Assembly (NCBI GenBank): GCA_039105265.1 | Contig: JAPFFF010000009.1 | Span: 3,782,001-3,846,000, forward strand | Direction of reading: 5' to 3' | From: Tritrichomonas musculus | Taxonomy: Eukaryota; Parabasalia; Tritrichomonadida; Tritrichomonadidae | Length of the DNA: 64,000 nucleotides | Shown here: positions 26,032-36,167 of the stretch, one piece after another | How positions within the stretch are numbered: the first letter of the stretch is position 1 | Layout of the letters: every line of letters starts with the position of its first letter | The notes under the pieces: generated by a model | What the model was told of the DNA's origin: nothing | What the model saw: only the letters and a program-made list of their open reading frames with translations | Database searches by the model: none | Program-made: the position numbers and the translations under genes

Positions 26032-29000
26032 ATGTCTTTGGCACTGTATTCTGCAAAGAGCAAGGAAGCATATAAACTCAAATCAAATGATATAGAAATC
26101 ACTATTGATGAAGAAGATGGTAAACGACTAAACATTGAAAACACTATTGAACCTGGCGAAATGGTGCAATTTAATTGTATCTACAACAAAGCTGAAATAG
26201 ATGAAAAAATAGTTGGTGATTATTTCGAAAAAAATGGATTCGAAAACTTTGGTGCGCTTAATCTTATGGCAGGGAAAGGTATTTATACATGGAATACTGA
26301 CGGTACACTGACACCAAAAATACAATATTGTGCAAGCTTCAATAAGCTCTATGAAAGACTACGAGATAGTGCTACTAATTTACATACCTTTCTAGCTAAA
26401 ATGAAGGATGACGTAGATTCTGGTATTGCACCTGGTGCTACATTAAACTATTTTACAGGTGAGGTAAATGATAAAGAAATAATAACAGAATCATATGATG
26501 TTAGTACACACAAGAAACTAATAGAAGCACTTACACAGAATCATCAAGGTATGCTAAATGTAATGAACTTAATGATTAAAAATATAGATGATGTAAATAA
26601 TGCAATTGCACCTAGTATCGATTGGTCTAAACTATCTGATTTAAAAATAATTGTTGAACATGTAGATAAAACTACTCAAGCCTTAACTTATGAAACGGAG
26701 GACAAGAAACCAGAAAGTATGGACGCTATAATACAAGATATAAGTACAAGTAATGAAAATATATCTAAATGGATAGCAAATAATACTGTTAATTTTACTG
26801 AGGTAGAACCTGTTAAATATGTTGATGAAAAGGTTAATGAAACTACTAATGAAACTACCTATGATGTCAATGAGACTAACATAACTAACATGAAAGACTT
26901 TGTTAATAAAACAAATACAACAGCTGCTAATATTACTAAATGGATAGATGCGTTAAATGATCAAACTATATCTTATGAGACCCTCTTGAACTTAACAGGT
27001 GGAAATACTTCTATGTGCTTAATTAATAAAACAACTGGTGAACCTGAAATACATGAGGTTAAAATAGAAATTGATGAAACAACACCTACTCCTACACCTG
27101 AACCTACTCCTACACCTGAACCTACTCCTACACCTGAACCTACGCCTACACCTACTCCAACTGAGCCACCAAATGAGTTAGTTAACCAAGATGATATGGT
27201 TTATGAAATTCCCACTACTGATGAATTAAAGAATTTGATAACAAATAAGATTCCAGTTAATAATGCCCCTGAAGAACTCACAATCAATGTATCTAAGTAT
27301 TGGTTATATAGTAAAAAGACAATTGGATGGATAAAAGGCTTATTGTATAATATAATTTCGACTACTCTATATCTTGCTAAGATGTCTTTTAAATTAACCT
27401 ATAAAACAATCGATTACGCCTTTATTCAAACCCTGAAAACATTATATAATATATATTATTTTCTCTGGTCTCATTTTAAATGTATTGTGTTTGAAGGGTA
27501 TCGAAACGTAAAAGACGCACTTACAGGGGAGATAAAAGAAGAAAATATAGTATTTAAAGTAACTAACTATGATAGTGAAATAGAAAATTTTGTTGGTGAA
27601 ATAGACCCTGACTTTGAAGAAATGCTAGAGGGTTTTAAGGAAATCACACCAACTACTAAAACAGTTGATGAGTTGAAGAAGAAAGGATATAAAGAAGTTA
27701 ATGTAGCATGTACATCATGGGAAGTATTCTGGGGAAACGCTTGGAAGTTAATTAAAAGACCATTTATAGCTTTATGGAATGGAGTTAAGAAGTTTGGTAA
27801 TGATACATATTTATTCTTTACAGGTGAAGATAATGATGGTAGAGGAACATATTGGGAAAATTGTCCACATATGGTGAGGATTACAATAATAGCTTTCGTC
27901 TTGGGTGGTGCAGCAGTTTCTATCGGAGCTCTTGCAGTTTTGTATGTAATATGTCCAATCGCTGAAAAACTCTTTAATGGATTTGAATATATTATGATCA
28001 AATTATCGGGTAATGACCCAGTTCCTATTGCTTATGCTCGTACATTAGCAGAAGATGCCATAGTAGACCCTGATGGAAATAAGATAGATATTGATATTGA
28101 TTATGAACTATTAGAAATATTTAGACAAGAATATAATGCAAAAGTAGTAGACTACAAGGTTATGAATAATGAGATATCAACTCCTTCTACTGACTCTAAA
28201 TATTTTACATTAAAAGAATCAGATCAATTATATTTATATAGACCATCAAAAGTATATGAAGAATCTAATTATTATTGTATGAGATGGGATATAGATAAAG
28301 ATTATGATTTATCATTGAATATGGTATTTAGGTTCAAGGACTATTTATTTAGGCACACTTGGGAATTAATATGGGATGGAAAAAATTGGACAGGAAATAA
28401 CTGTCAAAATGTGTTTACAGCAAAAATATCATACATGAATAATAATAGCGGAGCTCCAGCAATAATAATTAAAAAGAACGAACTAATTGGGAAATGGATA
28501 AAAGGAACAATAAAAGAAGATTTAACAGATGATGATAATTATGCTCACATACTAAAAGACTATCTTACAAATTGGAGAGTTGTTAAGAAAGATGGAACCA
28601 TATTAAACGTAGGAACAACTGCAGTTTTTGATCCTAGCAGTTCAGGTACATTCACACAAGATGGAAATAAATATGAACAAGCTAGAATGTATGTTGATGC
28701 ACCAAGCGGATTAAAAGAAGAAGACGGATTATATGTTTATGCAGATTTAAATATTAATGGAAACATAACAGAATTAAAATGGGATTGTCATCCTGAACAC
28801 TGTATTAATTCTGGAGTCATGCACACTTATGGATCAAATCCTTGTCTAGAATCATTTAATTATCAGCGAGAAAAAAGACATTCCATAAAAATCATTGAAG
28901 GATTTAACCATAAGAGCATTCGAATATACATGGAAAAAGAATTATTTGAATTTGATGTAAAAGTTAATCCATTTAACATAATCTTACAAGAACAATTTTA

Positions 29001-31311
29001 TGAAGTAGAGCCAGATCCAAGAAACTGTTCAACTATATCAACAGATTTAAATATTTATTCATCAAAGATTATATGGGCTGATAATATCATGACGATGAGA
29101 AGAGACTTAAATGTTGTTGGAGGAATTACTGACATATTGCAATATGATTATGCTTTATTGAAACAGACAGTTGATAATCTAGCTGAGCAAATGAGAATTC
29201 AAGCCATGTATAATGAATATACTGATAGTATTAAACAAGGTATATCAGTTGCAAATACGATTTTAAATATTCTAGCTTCAGTAGTATCGATTGCAGGGGT
29301 ACTCTCAACATTAAATATGTCCAATAACTCAGTAAATATTAATACATATCAAACAACACCTTTCCCTGGGCCAGGAGGAAATGGTGGAGGAGGTGGAGGT
29401 GGAGGTGGTGGTTATCCAGGTGATGGAGGTAGTGGCTTTCAAGGTAAGTTTTTGGTGAATGTTGATTTGAAGGCTGATAAGATGACTATGGAAAGATTTT
29501 TGCCAACTACAACAACTGTTCAAATACCCGTGGCTGGAGCTATTTCAACATTCTCAGCAACACAGGTTGTTCTATCTACAACACATGCATTAACTCAGTT
29601 AGGAAATGCTATTGCTACACTTGGTTCGAATGTATTAAATTTCTTTAGGAATAGACCAGATACGAATGGAACTGAAACATTAAATATTAATTCATCCTCG
29701 ATTACAATAACTGATAATGATACTGATAATGCAACTAATACTATCACAACCACTGAACAATCATTAGTGAGAACTCATAGAGAAGTTCAGCCACAAGTTG
29801 TTACAGATGAAACAGATGAGATTCGAACAGATATAACTGTACCACAGACTACAATGACAAATACAGCTTCAACTACGATTGCACTTAGGAATCAAGTTCC
29901 TGTTATTGATATTGCTGGAACTCAGTATACCTTAGAAGACATAGCTGATTTGACAAGAGAAGAACGAAATGCATTAGTTGCTAATCATCCTGATATCTTA
30001 CGTATCCAATATCATGGAAGAGAGTGGTTTAATGTGTATGATTTGTTTTATAATGACCAACTCATTATCCATAATAATGTATTTCAACGAAGGACTCTAA
30101 TAAGACCAGCTGATATTGAGATGACAGATAGAATACATAGAGCTACTGATAATAATTGGTCAATAGAATGGGAAGGAACAACATACACAGCGAGAGATAT
30201 TGAACAATTATCGATGCAAGATAGACTAAATTTACCATTTGTACAAAATGGAGATATTGGTTTAGAACCTTACTTGAATGACCAAACAATGGAGGCATGG
30301 ATAAATATTATTGACCATAGAGGAGAGACTATTGACCCAATTGTTGCTACTATTGATTATTCTGCTCCAACAACAGCAAATATTAGTGGAGGTCAAGTAC
30401 GATTTGTTGGAATAAATTCACAAATAGAAGTCAATGCAAATGGAGTTAGATATCAGCATTATGACCTTGTTGCCACAACAGATACTTGGACAGTACCAGG
30501 AACAACACCAGCAATAACAGCAAGAATGATAGAACAAATGAGTGATGAACAAAGAGGAGAACTAATGGATAATATTTATTCTCATGGTAATCTTTTAGCT
30601 TTTAATGACACATTAGATGAAACAACTGGTGAAGAAATAACACAAGTACTATATAATGGAAATGTAGTTGCTACAATAGATAGAAGAAGACTACATGTAA
30701 TTAATATTGTGAATGGAGTGATAGAAATGTACCAACAAGATGGTGTTATAAGTGCAACTACCCAGGTTATTATGGGAGCAGTAGGTTATGTTGCTAGAAG
30801 GTTCTTACATGGTCAATGGCAGTTTGTTAGACATCATCCTGGTGATGCAGCAGCTATAGCAGGAGTAGCAGCAGAAGCATATGTAGCAAATAGAATAGGA
30901 TTATTTAATATTCCAAGTTGGTTCCGTCGTAATGATAACCCAGAAACATTAGCAGAGGAAGATGTATTAGAAAAGATTCTTGCATGGGCATATCATGAAG
31001 AAACAGATGATGAACCTGAACTTGAAATAACAATGAAGGATGCTGACAAGATGATGGTTTCATTTGATACATGTATTAATATTGCAAAGACATATCGCGA
31101 TACTTTAAAGGGTACAATAGCATTCATGTGCGAGAAAATAAAAGAACTAGAAAGCAAGTCAAGTACTAAGCATCCACTGGAGGATATAGATATGACTGCT
31201 TATATTACTAAAGCAGAAGTGAAGGAAATGATAGACCAGAAGGATGCATATATTGATACTCTTGAGACAAGACTTGCTACATTAGAGAAGAAGTGCGCAA
31301 ATATAGAGTAG
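26032..31311 (+). CDS. Giant fibre/spike-like Maverick protein
   Basis: A 1759-residue product starting at GATAAAATG (26032). Order of parts: an N-terminal domain; a Thr/Asn-rich helical region (about 150-340); a TPTPEP repeat (about 350-380); a hydrophobic/amphipathic region (about 425-490); a strongly hydrophobic segment (about 615-650, IIAFVLGGAAVSIGALAVLY); a domain at about 720-1050 shared with the protein at 31339; a Gly-rich linker (about 1110-1130); three repeats of TxxDIxxLtxxeR type (YTLEDIADLTREER, YTARDIEQLSMQDR, ITARMIEQMSDEQR); and a coiled-coil end with a tail-fibre-like AYITKAEVKEMIDQ stretch. It is probably a surface or fibre protein; the cell target is unknown. Confidence 0.75.
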   Translation: MSLALYSAKSKEAYKLKSNDIEITIDEEDGKRLNIENTIEPGEMVQFNCIYNKAEIDEKIVGDYFEKNGFENFGALNLMAGKGIYTWNTDGTLTPKIQYCASFNKLYERLRDSATNLHTFLAKMKDDVDSGIAPGATLNYFTGEVNDKEIITESYDVSTHKKLIEALTQNHQGMLNVMNLMIKNIDDVNNAIAPSIDWSKLSDLKIIVEHVDKTTQALTYETEDKKPESMDAIIQDISTSNENISKWIANNTVNFTEVEPVKYVDEKVNETTNETTYDVNETNITNMKDFVNKTNTTAANITKWIDALNDQTISYETLLNLTGGNTSMCLINKTTGEPEIHEVKIEIDETTPTPTPEPTPTPEPTPTPEPTPTPTPTEPPNELVNQDDMVYEIPTTDELKNLITNKIPVNNAPEELTINVSKYWLYSKKTIGWIKGLLYNIISTTLYLAKMSFKLTYKTIDYAFIQTLKTLYNIYYFLWSHFKCIVFEGYRNVKDALTGEIKEENIVFKVTNYDSEIENFVGEIDPDFEEMLEGFKEITPTTKTVDELKKKGYKEVNVACTSWEVFWGNAWKLIKRPFIALWNGVKKFGNDTYLFFTGEDNDGRGTYWENCPHMVRITIIAFVLGGAAVSIGALAVLYVICPIAEKLFNGFEYIMIKLSGNDPVPIAYARTLAEDAIVDPDGNKIDIDIDYELLEIFRQEYNAKVVDYKVMNNEISTPSTDSKYFTLKESDQLYLYRPSKVYEESNYYCMRWDIDKDYDLSLNMVFRFKDYLFRHTWELIWDGKNWTGNNCQNVFTAKISYMNNNSGAPAIIIKKNELIGKWIKGTIKEDLTDDDNYAHILKDYLTNWRVVKKDGTILNVGTTAVFDPSSSGTFTQDGNKYEQARMYVDAPSGLKEEDGLYVYADLNINGNITELKWDCHPEHCINSGVMHTYGSNPCLESFNYQREKRHSIKIIEGFNHKSIRIYMEKELFEFDVKVNPFNIILQEQFYEVEPDPRNCSTISTDLNIYSSKIIWADNIMTMRRDLNVVGGITDILQYDYALLKQTVDNLAEQMRIQAMYNEYTDSIKQGISVANTILNILASVVSIAGVLSTLNMSNNSVNINTYQTTPFPGPGGNGGGGGGGGGGYPGDGGSGFQGKFLVNVDLKADKMTMERFLPTTTTVQIPVAGAISTFSATQVVLSTTHALTQLGNAIATLGSNVLNFFRNRPDTNGTETLNINSSSITITDNDTDNATNTITTTEQSLVRTHREVQPQVVTDETDEIRTDITVPQTTMTNTASTTIALRNQVPVIDIAGTQYTLEDIADLTREERNALVANHPDILRIQYHGREWFNVYDLFYNDQLIIHNNVFQRRTLIRPADIEMTDRIHRATDNNWSIEWEGTTYTARDIEQLSMQDRLNLPFVQNGDIGLEPYLNDQTMEAWINIIDHRGETIDPIVATIDYSAPTTANISGGQVRFVGINSQIEVNANGVRYQHYDLVATTDTWTVPGTTPAITARMIEQMSDEQRGELMDNIYSHGNLLAFNDTLDETTGEEITQVLYNGNVVATIDRRRLHVINIVNGVIEMYQQDGVISATTQVIMGAVGYVARRFLHGQWQFVRHHPGDAAAIAGVAAEAYVANRIGLFNIPSWFRRNDNPETLAEEDVLEKILAWAYHEETDDEPELEITMKDADKMMVSFDTCINIAKTYRDTLKGTIAFMCEKIKELESKSSTKHPLEDIDMTAYITKAEVKEMIDQKDAYIDTLETRLATLEKKCANIE

Positions 31312-31338
31312 AATAGAGAATTATTTTTTTGGACTTAA

Positions 31339-33414
31339 ATGGACGAGACGACAACAAAATTCATTGGAGACATACAATTTAAGGTAGGAGATGCTACTAG
31401 GAAAGCAAGTGAATTATTAACGCTGAGTGATTTGGATGGATATGTACAAACAGGGCATTTATTTAATGAAGTAGAGGGTATACCAGAATTTAATATCAAA
31501 AATAATAATATACAATACGAGTCATTTGAGTCATCAACAACAACCTACCATATCCTAAAGATTGTTAACATACCAGAGGATTTCATGAATAAAGTGAAAG
31601 AAATAACAGTCCAAACTAATATCTTTAAAGTGGTTTTGAGAAAGAATATCATATATGACACAAATGGAAATTTAGTTAAGGAATTCTTTATTTATGCCAA
31701 AGATGGACAAGTATACTCTCCTATGATAACAAAGAGTGCAAATGGATGTTCTATAAATAATAGCACAAATATGGGATACATCAATATAGCCTTTGATAGT
31801 GGTCTTGATTTTAATCCATATACTCTATGGATGAATGGTGAGCTGAGTATCATGAATGAGTACATAACTGATTCACTGCAAACACTGAAGACAGTCAAGT
31901 GTTCCATCATCAAAGCTGATAATGCATTGAAACTACATAAGAGTGATGTATTGTATCTTTACAAACCAACTCTAACTAGCGAAGTCCAAATGGATGATAA
32001 AAAGTATTGGCTACTACAATGGAACATAGATGATAATTATAATATACCTACAGGCTTGGAGTTTAAATTTAATGAATACTGTTTTGGTAATAAATGGTTC
32101 TTAACATGGAATGGAACAAAATGGGTAGGAGATAATATTCAAGGAAACATTAATGGAAAAATGAAAAATGCTTTGAATAAGGAGAATGAATATGGAGAAG
32201 ATGGAACATATATTAGAATCAAGAGAAGTGAAAGAAATATTATGTTAATTAAAAAACCAGATGACTATTCTATAGATAACCTCTTACATTATATGATACA
32301 TGGTGGAAAGTGTAAAGTAGAGAACAAACTAAAACTAAAGACGGGTGAGATAGAAGACTTTTCCAAATATGGATTAGGCTATCAAACCAGTAATGGGGGA
32401 ATAAATATTTATGGATATGATATTGAAGCCATAAGATGCTATAAGACAAATGGTACAGGAAGTGATTTAGATATTAATCTTGTAGAAGAATTCTATCTTG
32501 ATATAACTTTAGATGGAGAAATAAAGGCAAACAGATTCTCAATGAGACCAACTGGAAAAATATTTGACCCCAAGAGTGATAAGAAATGGTATTTTATTCA
32601 TGGCCTATTAGATTCATGTGAACAGGTAGAATATTGTTATGTTTCATCAACCCCTAATGACTCACGAAATATTAAAATCTATTTGTTTGATGAATATGTT
32701 GACCCGATAGATGAAGTTAATTGGGACCCTACTACTAACCCCTTCGAATATATTATTAGACAACAATTTTATGAAGTGTATCCCAATCCTAATGCAGCAA
32801 CTACCTTGTATACAGATTACAACATTACTAGTTCCAAAATCATTACTGCTGATAATATTACAACCATGAGAAGTGATTTAAATATGGTAACTAACAATGT
32901 AGATGTGATTAGCTATGATGTCCAAGAAATGAACACAACAATAGAAAGCCTAAAAGGAAGAGTATCAAGAACAGAAACAGTAACTCAGCATCTAGAAGAA
33001 GATGTTGATAATTTAAGAATTGTTTCATGGACTGCTTTAGCATTTGGTGTCGCAGGTACAGTCGGTTCAATAGGTTCTATAGGTATGCAATTAGCTCCAG
33101 AAGGTATTAGTTTTGCAACTGGGAATGGGGGAGGATTCCTTAAAAGATTGTTCTCACGTAAATCAACAAAAGGATTGAGCGATATAGTTAGAAATGCTAT
33201 TAATTTCATGTCTGGGACCGTCGCTAGGTCTATCACAAAAGACATTACTCCAATAATAACCTGGTGTGAGGAAGAATATAAACAACTAGAAGAATTACCT
33301 TATACAGATGAGAATGATAACCCAGATACAGGAACCTTAACATTAAGTGGTGCCATGGATATTAGCAATATGTTCAGGGAATCCCTCAAGCCTGCATTTA
33401 AATTACTCGCCTAG
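31339..33414 (+). CDS. Fibre/spike-like Maverick protein, paralogous to the giant protein
   Basis: A 691-residue product starting in GGACTTAAATG after a T tract. Residues about 195-270 (SDVLYLYKPT, YWLLQWNIDDNYN, WFLTWNGTKWVGDN) match the giant protein's SDQLYLYRPS, CMRWDIDKDYD and WELIWDGKNWTGNN. Residues about 470-545 (QQFYEVYPNP, SSKIITADNITTMRSDLNMV) match its QEQFYEVEPDP and SSKIIWADNIMTMRRDLNVV. A coiled coil and a short hydrophobic Gly-rich segment (about 555-585) follow. The shared modules show duplication within the element, and the repeat-like ADNITTM stretch is reminiscent of phage tail-fibre proteins. Confidence 0.75.
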   Translation: MDETTTKFIGDIQFKVGDATRKASELLTLSDLDGYVQTGHLFNEVEGIPEFNIKNNNIQYESFESSTTTYHILKIVNIPEDFMNKVKEITVQTNIFKVVLRKNIIYDTNGNLVKEFFIYAKDGQVYSPMITKSANGCSINNSTNMGYINIAFDSGLDFNPYTLWMNGELSIMNEYITDSLQTLKTVKCSIIKADNALKLHKSDVLYLYKPTLTSEVQMDDKKYWLLQWNIDDNYNIPTGLEFKFNEYCFGNKWFLTWNGTKWVGDNIQGNINGKMKNALNKENEYGEDGTYIRIKRSERNIMLIKKPDDYSIDNLLHYMIHGGKCKVENKLKLKTGEIEDFSKYGLGYQTSNGGINIYGYDIEAIRCYKTNGTGSDLDINLVEEFYLDITLDGEIKANRFSMRPTGKIFDPKSDKKWYFIHGLLDSCEQVEYCYVSSTPNDSRNIKIYLFDEYVDPIDEVNWDPTTNPFEYIIRQQFYEVYPNPNAATTLYTDYNITSSKIITADNITTMRSDLNMVTNNVDVISYDVQEMNTTIESLKGRVSRTETVTQHLEEDVDNLRIVSWTALAFGVAGTVGSIGSIGMQLAPEGISFATGNGGGFLKRLFSRKSTKGLSDIVRNAINFMSGTVARSITKDITPIITWCEEEYKQLEELPYTDENDNPDTGTLTLSGAMDISNMFRESLKPAFKLLA

Positions 33415-33456
33415 AAGGTTAATGAGCTAGAGGCGGAGTTTGGTTATTACCCTACA

Positions 33457-34959
33457 TTGGATGAAGTAGTTCAAAAGACAGATTTGGTTAGAGATGACAT
33501 AATAGATGTTGTTGGTAAATTTGTTAATGGAGAGGTCCATTTGGAAGCAGAAGATGTTATCACAGATGGAACAATCAAAGCACGATTTTTGGTGCAAAAA
33601 GTTAGTGAATACAATGATGTTGATTATGAAGAGAATATAGTTACTATTAATATTACTGATGGAACAATTAATTATCAAGGAACAACTGATTTTCCTAGCT
33701 GCACTATGAATGACAAAACATTTGTTATATCAAACCCAAATAAACTGAGGGTTGGTGGAATCAGCATCAAAGAGAATACAGCAAAAAGAAGAATGGAATT
33801 TACTACAAATGATTTAGCATATACTTGTGATATAGATGCTTTACATAAGAAGATAGATACATTACATGAGCAGATAGAAAAGAATGATACAGCTCTAGCT
33901 ACGACTTTAAATGAATTCCCAACTGTTGATGAAGTAAATGAAGCATTAGATGAATTAAAAAATAATATGGTTAATATGGATAACCTGTATACAAAAGAGG
34001 AAGCAGATGCAAAATATCGAAGCAAAAATGATTTGATATATAAAGATGCTGTCGATGTGCCTTTTGAAAATGTCCAAGATAATTCCGGAACGTGGGAAGT
34101 CAAAATAAAATTGACTAGTGGAATTCACCTTGTTGGAACAATATCAAATAACGATGGCTTTGTAAAAGAGTTTGATTATTTGTTTGATTATAATGGTGTT
34201 ATCACTGAAGATGGAGTTAATGTCGATGTTGAAATTGATGGAACAACCTATAACTTGACCTATTATAAAAGTGATAGTAATGGTCTATGCTTTTACATCG
34301 ATAACGGGGAAGACTCTTTTGATACCAAATTAATATTAGCGGAAAAAATATTGAAGCAAGATAAAATAGCATTGAAAAGTGAAATTCCTGAACCGGTTGA
34401 TTTGACCAATTATGCTCTGAAAAGTGAAAATGAAGAATTGAAGACAAAATTAAATAATTATATTAAATCTCATCAAGATCTAGCCAAGTTAGTAGGTGAT
34501 AATGTTACTAAAATCGTAACAATGAACAGTCAGATATCAAATCTACAACATGAGAACGAATCATTAAAAGCTAGGTTAGATGCGTTAGTGAATAAATTAA
34601 CACTAATTAAGTACACATTCAGCGTACCAAATAGTACAAGCATTCGTTATCAATTCGAAAAACAACTTGATGCATATGAGGGAACACTCTATTTGACTTA
34701 TAATGAAACCAGAGATAATGTTACCAGTGTAAACGAAATCAAAATCAATATATCATTCAACGTTAATAATTCACCTAAGTTTGAATATCAATGTGAACCA
34801 ACTAAGATCTGGTTAAACAATATTGAATTTCCATTAAGTAGTAGTAATCTCATGATCAATGCAACAGTTAATTACATATTGATTAATTCTTCATTCTTTA
34901 CATCAAATGGTATCTTAGCTGAAGATAACACTAAGAATGTAATACATTCATTACAGTAA
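33457..34959 (+). CDS. Fibre-like Maverick protein with tail-fibre style motifs
   Basis: About 500 residues; the exact start is not settled. It alternates coiled-coil segments (KKIDTLHEQIEKNDTALATT) with beta-rich stretches. It contains NLYTKEEADAKYRSK and DLTNYALKSENEELK, words of the type common in trimeric phage tail fibres. The last 120 residues (after KLTLIKYTFSVPNSTS) look like a compact beta domain that could be a receptor-binding head. It is the last gene before the right terminal repeat. A fibre role is inference. Confidence 0.65.
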   Translation: MDEVVQKTDLVRDDIIDVVGKFVNGEVHLEAEDVITDGTIKARFLVQKVSEYNDVDYEENIVTINITDGTINYQGTTDFPSCTMNDKTFVISNPNKLRVGGISIKENTAKRRMEFTTNDLAYTCDIDALHKKIDTLHEQIEKNDTALATTLNEFPTVDEVNEALDELKNNMVNMDNLYTKEEADAKYRSKNDLIYKDAVDVPFENVQDNSGTWEVKIKLTSGIHLVGTISNNDGFVKEFDYLFDYNGVITEDGVNVDVEIDGTTYNLTYYKSDSNGLCFYIDNGEDSFDTKLILAEKILKQDKIALKSEIPEPVDLTNYALKSENEELKTKLNNYIKSHQDLAKLVGDNVTKIVTMNSQISNLQHENESLKARLDALVNKLTLIKYTFSVPNSTSIRYQFEKQLDAYEGTLYLTYNETRDNVTSVNEIKINISFNVNNSPKFEYQCEPTKIWLNNIEFPLSSSNLMINATVNYILINSSFFTSNGILAEDNTKNVIHSLQ

Positions 34960-34982
34960 AATACAAAAAGTTGATAGATATT

Positions 34983-35206
34983 TTTTCGGGTGTAGAATTC
35001 AAAAAACACCATTAGAAAGCTCAAAAACTACTCCATACCTTGGAAATGACATTGGCAGAATAGTGAAAGTAGAGAGTGTGTACTTACGATAGGTTTTCAG
35101 AGGGTATTTGGCCGGGTAGCGAGGCCCAAGCGAAGGCGTACCTGAGCTTGGTGGCGAGCAGTGTAGGCTGGGGTGAAGAATGAATCCCAGCCTATACTAT
35201 ACTACT
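34983..35206 (-). repeat. Maverick right terminal inverted repeat
   Basis: 224 bp matching the left repeat by eye over its whole length and ending CCTATACTATACTACT. It is followed by ACAAAA (35207-35212), the right copy of the target duplication. Confidence 0.95.
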
Positions 35207-36167
35207 ACAAAATCAAAATTGAATCAAAAACGATACAATAATTCAAAAAGTAGAAACGATAAGCATTTTTATTATTGTGGCGCCTTTTTTAATAAGAACT
35301 CTGAAACTTAGATTTTGAACTTCTTCTGCAGGGATGTTCTCAGTCTATATCTTGGAGGTTTAGCTTGTGAATTCCTACTGTAGGGGGATTTACCAGCTAA
35401 ATTTCTGAGATTTAGAAATGTTGAACATTTTTTTGCGAGGAAGCTCATGTTTTAAGCTTCTGAAACGTAAATTGTGAGATCTTCTGCAGAGATTTCACCA
35501 TTTAAGCTTCAGATTGACAATTTCCTCGCAAAAGATCAGTATCAGTTTAAAAATCTGATATCGAGATTATCGATTATCAAGATATCAGATATGAAATGTG
35601 ATATAAAAATAATTGTAAACTTGATATCAATTACCGAGATCTCGAGATCTCAAACTGATTTATCTTCTTATATAATTGGTATTTGTGGTTTTATAATATT
35701 TAAAAATATATAATATAATGTATTGATGTTTATTTTAAGATTAAAATCAAAAAATACATTCTTTTTTTATGAAATATTTGAGATTAAAATACGATCATAT
35801 TTTTATCAAAAAGTTTAATTGAAAATTCTGATATCATAAGCAGAGAAAAAAAATTCTCAATCTCTGAAATCGATCTCGAGAATCTGTGTATATTTATGTA
35901 TCGATATCAAAAAGTCAATCAATTATCGATCTCGAGAATCGGAGAATAACAAGTCTACTAAAAATTCATAAATAAAAATATAGAATAATTACCAAATTAT
36001 TTAAATACATATTGATCATATTATTTTTAACGCATAAAAACACATTTAATAAGCTAAACATTGAATAAATTGATGAAATAAAGAGATATTTTATAATTTT
36101 CATGCAGCCAAAAAGCAATTTAAATTGTTTCTGATAATGTCCGTTTTTAAAAATAATAAAATAAATA
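35207..36167. other. Spacer between Maverick and PACRG with palindromic repeats
   Basis: No gene supported. At 35310-35530 a loose direct repeat recurs (CTTCTGCAGGGAT/CTTCTGCAGAGAT, TTTCTGAGATT/CTTCTGAAACG). At 35570-35945 there are many GATATCA, TATCGAT and CTCGAGA words, including the perfect 16-bp palindrome GAGATCTCGAGATCTC at 35636-35651. These recall the cluster at 5275-5445. CCGTTTTTAA lies about 20 bp upstream of the PACRG start. Confidence 0.55.

Larger units (their letters stand above)
10599..35206. mobile_element. Maverick/Polinton, 24.6 kb, largely whole
   Basis: Bounded by 224-bp terminal inverted repeats (10599-10822 and 34983-35206) that read as identical. It starts AGTAGTATAGTATAGG, ends with the reverse complement, and is flanked by ACAAA(A), giving a 5-6 bp target duplication as expected for Polintons (6 bp). 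It encodes the Polinton hallmark set: retroviral-type integrase, FtsK/A32-type packaging ATPase, protein-primed family B DNA polymerase and capsid-like proteins, plus nuclease-like accessory proteins and a large fibre-like module. I did not recognise the adenain-type protease of many Polintons. Identical termini imply a recent insertion. It looks whole or nearly so, with at most very few interruptions. Confidence 0.95.

Noticed and set aside
27080-27172. ACACCTGAACCTACTCCT minisatellite
   Set aside because: In frame inside the giant Maverick protein and encodes a TPTPEP linker, so it is coding and not an independent repeat locus.
10599-35206. A free virus genome or virophage contig
   Set aside because: Target duplication, flanking chromosomal DNA with host genes on the right, and the integrase show an integrated Polinton.
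35474-35713. 79-residue reading frame between the Maverick and PACRG
   Set aside because: Covers palindromic repeats; no start context or protein-like composition.
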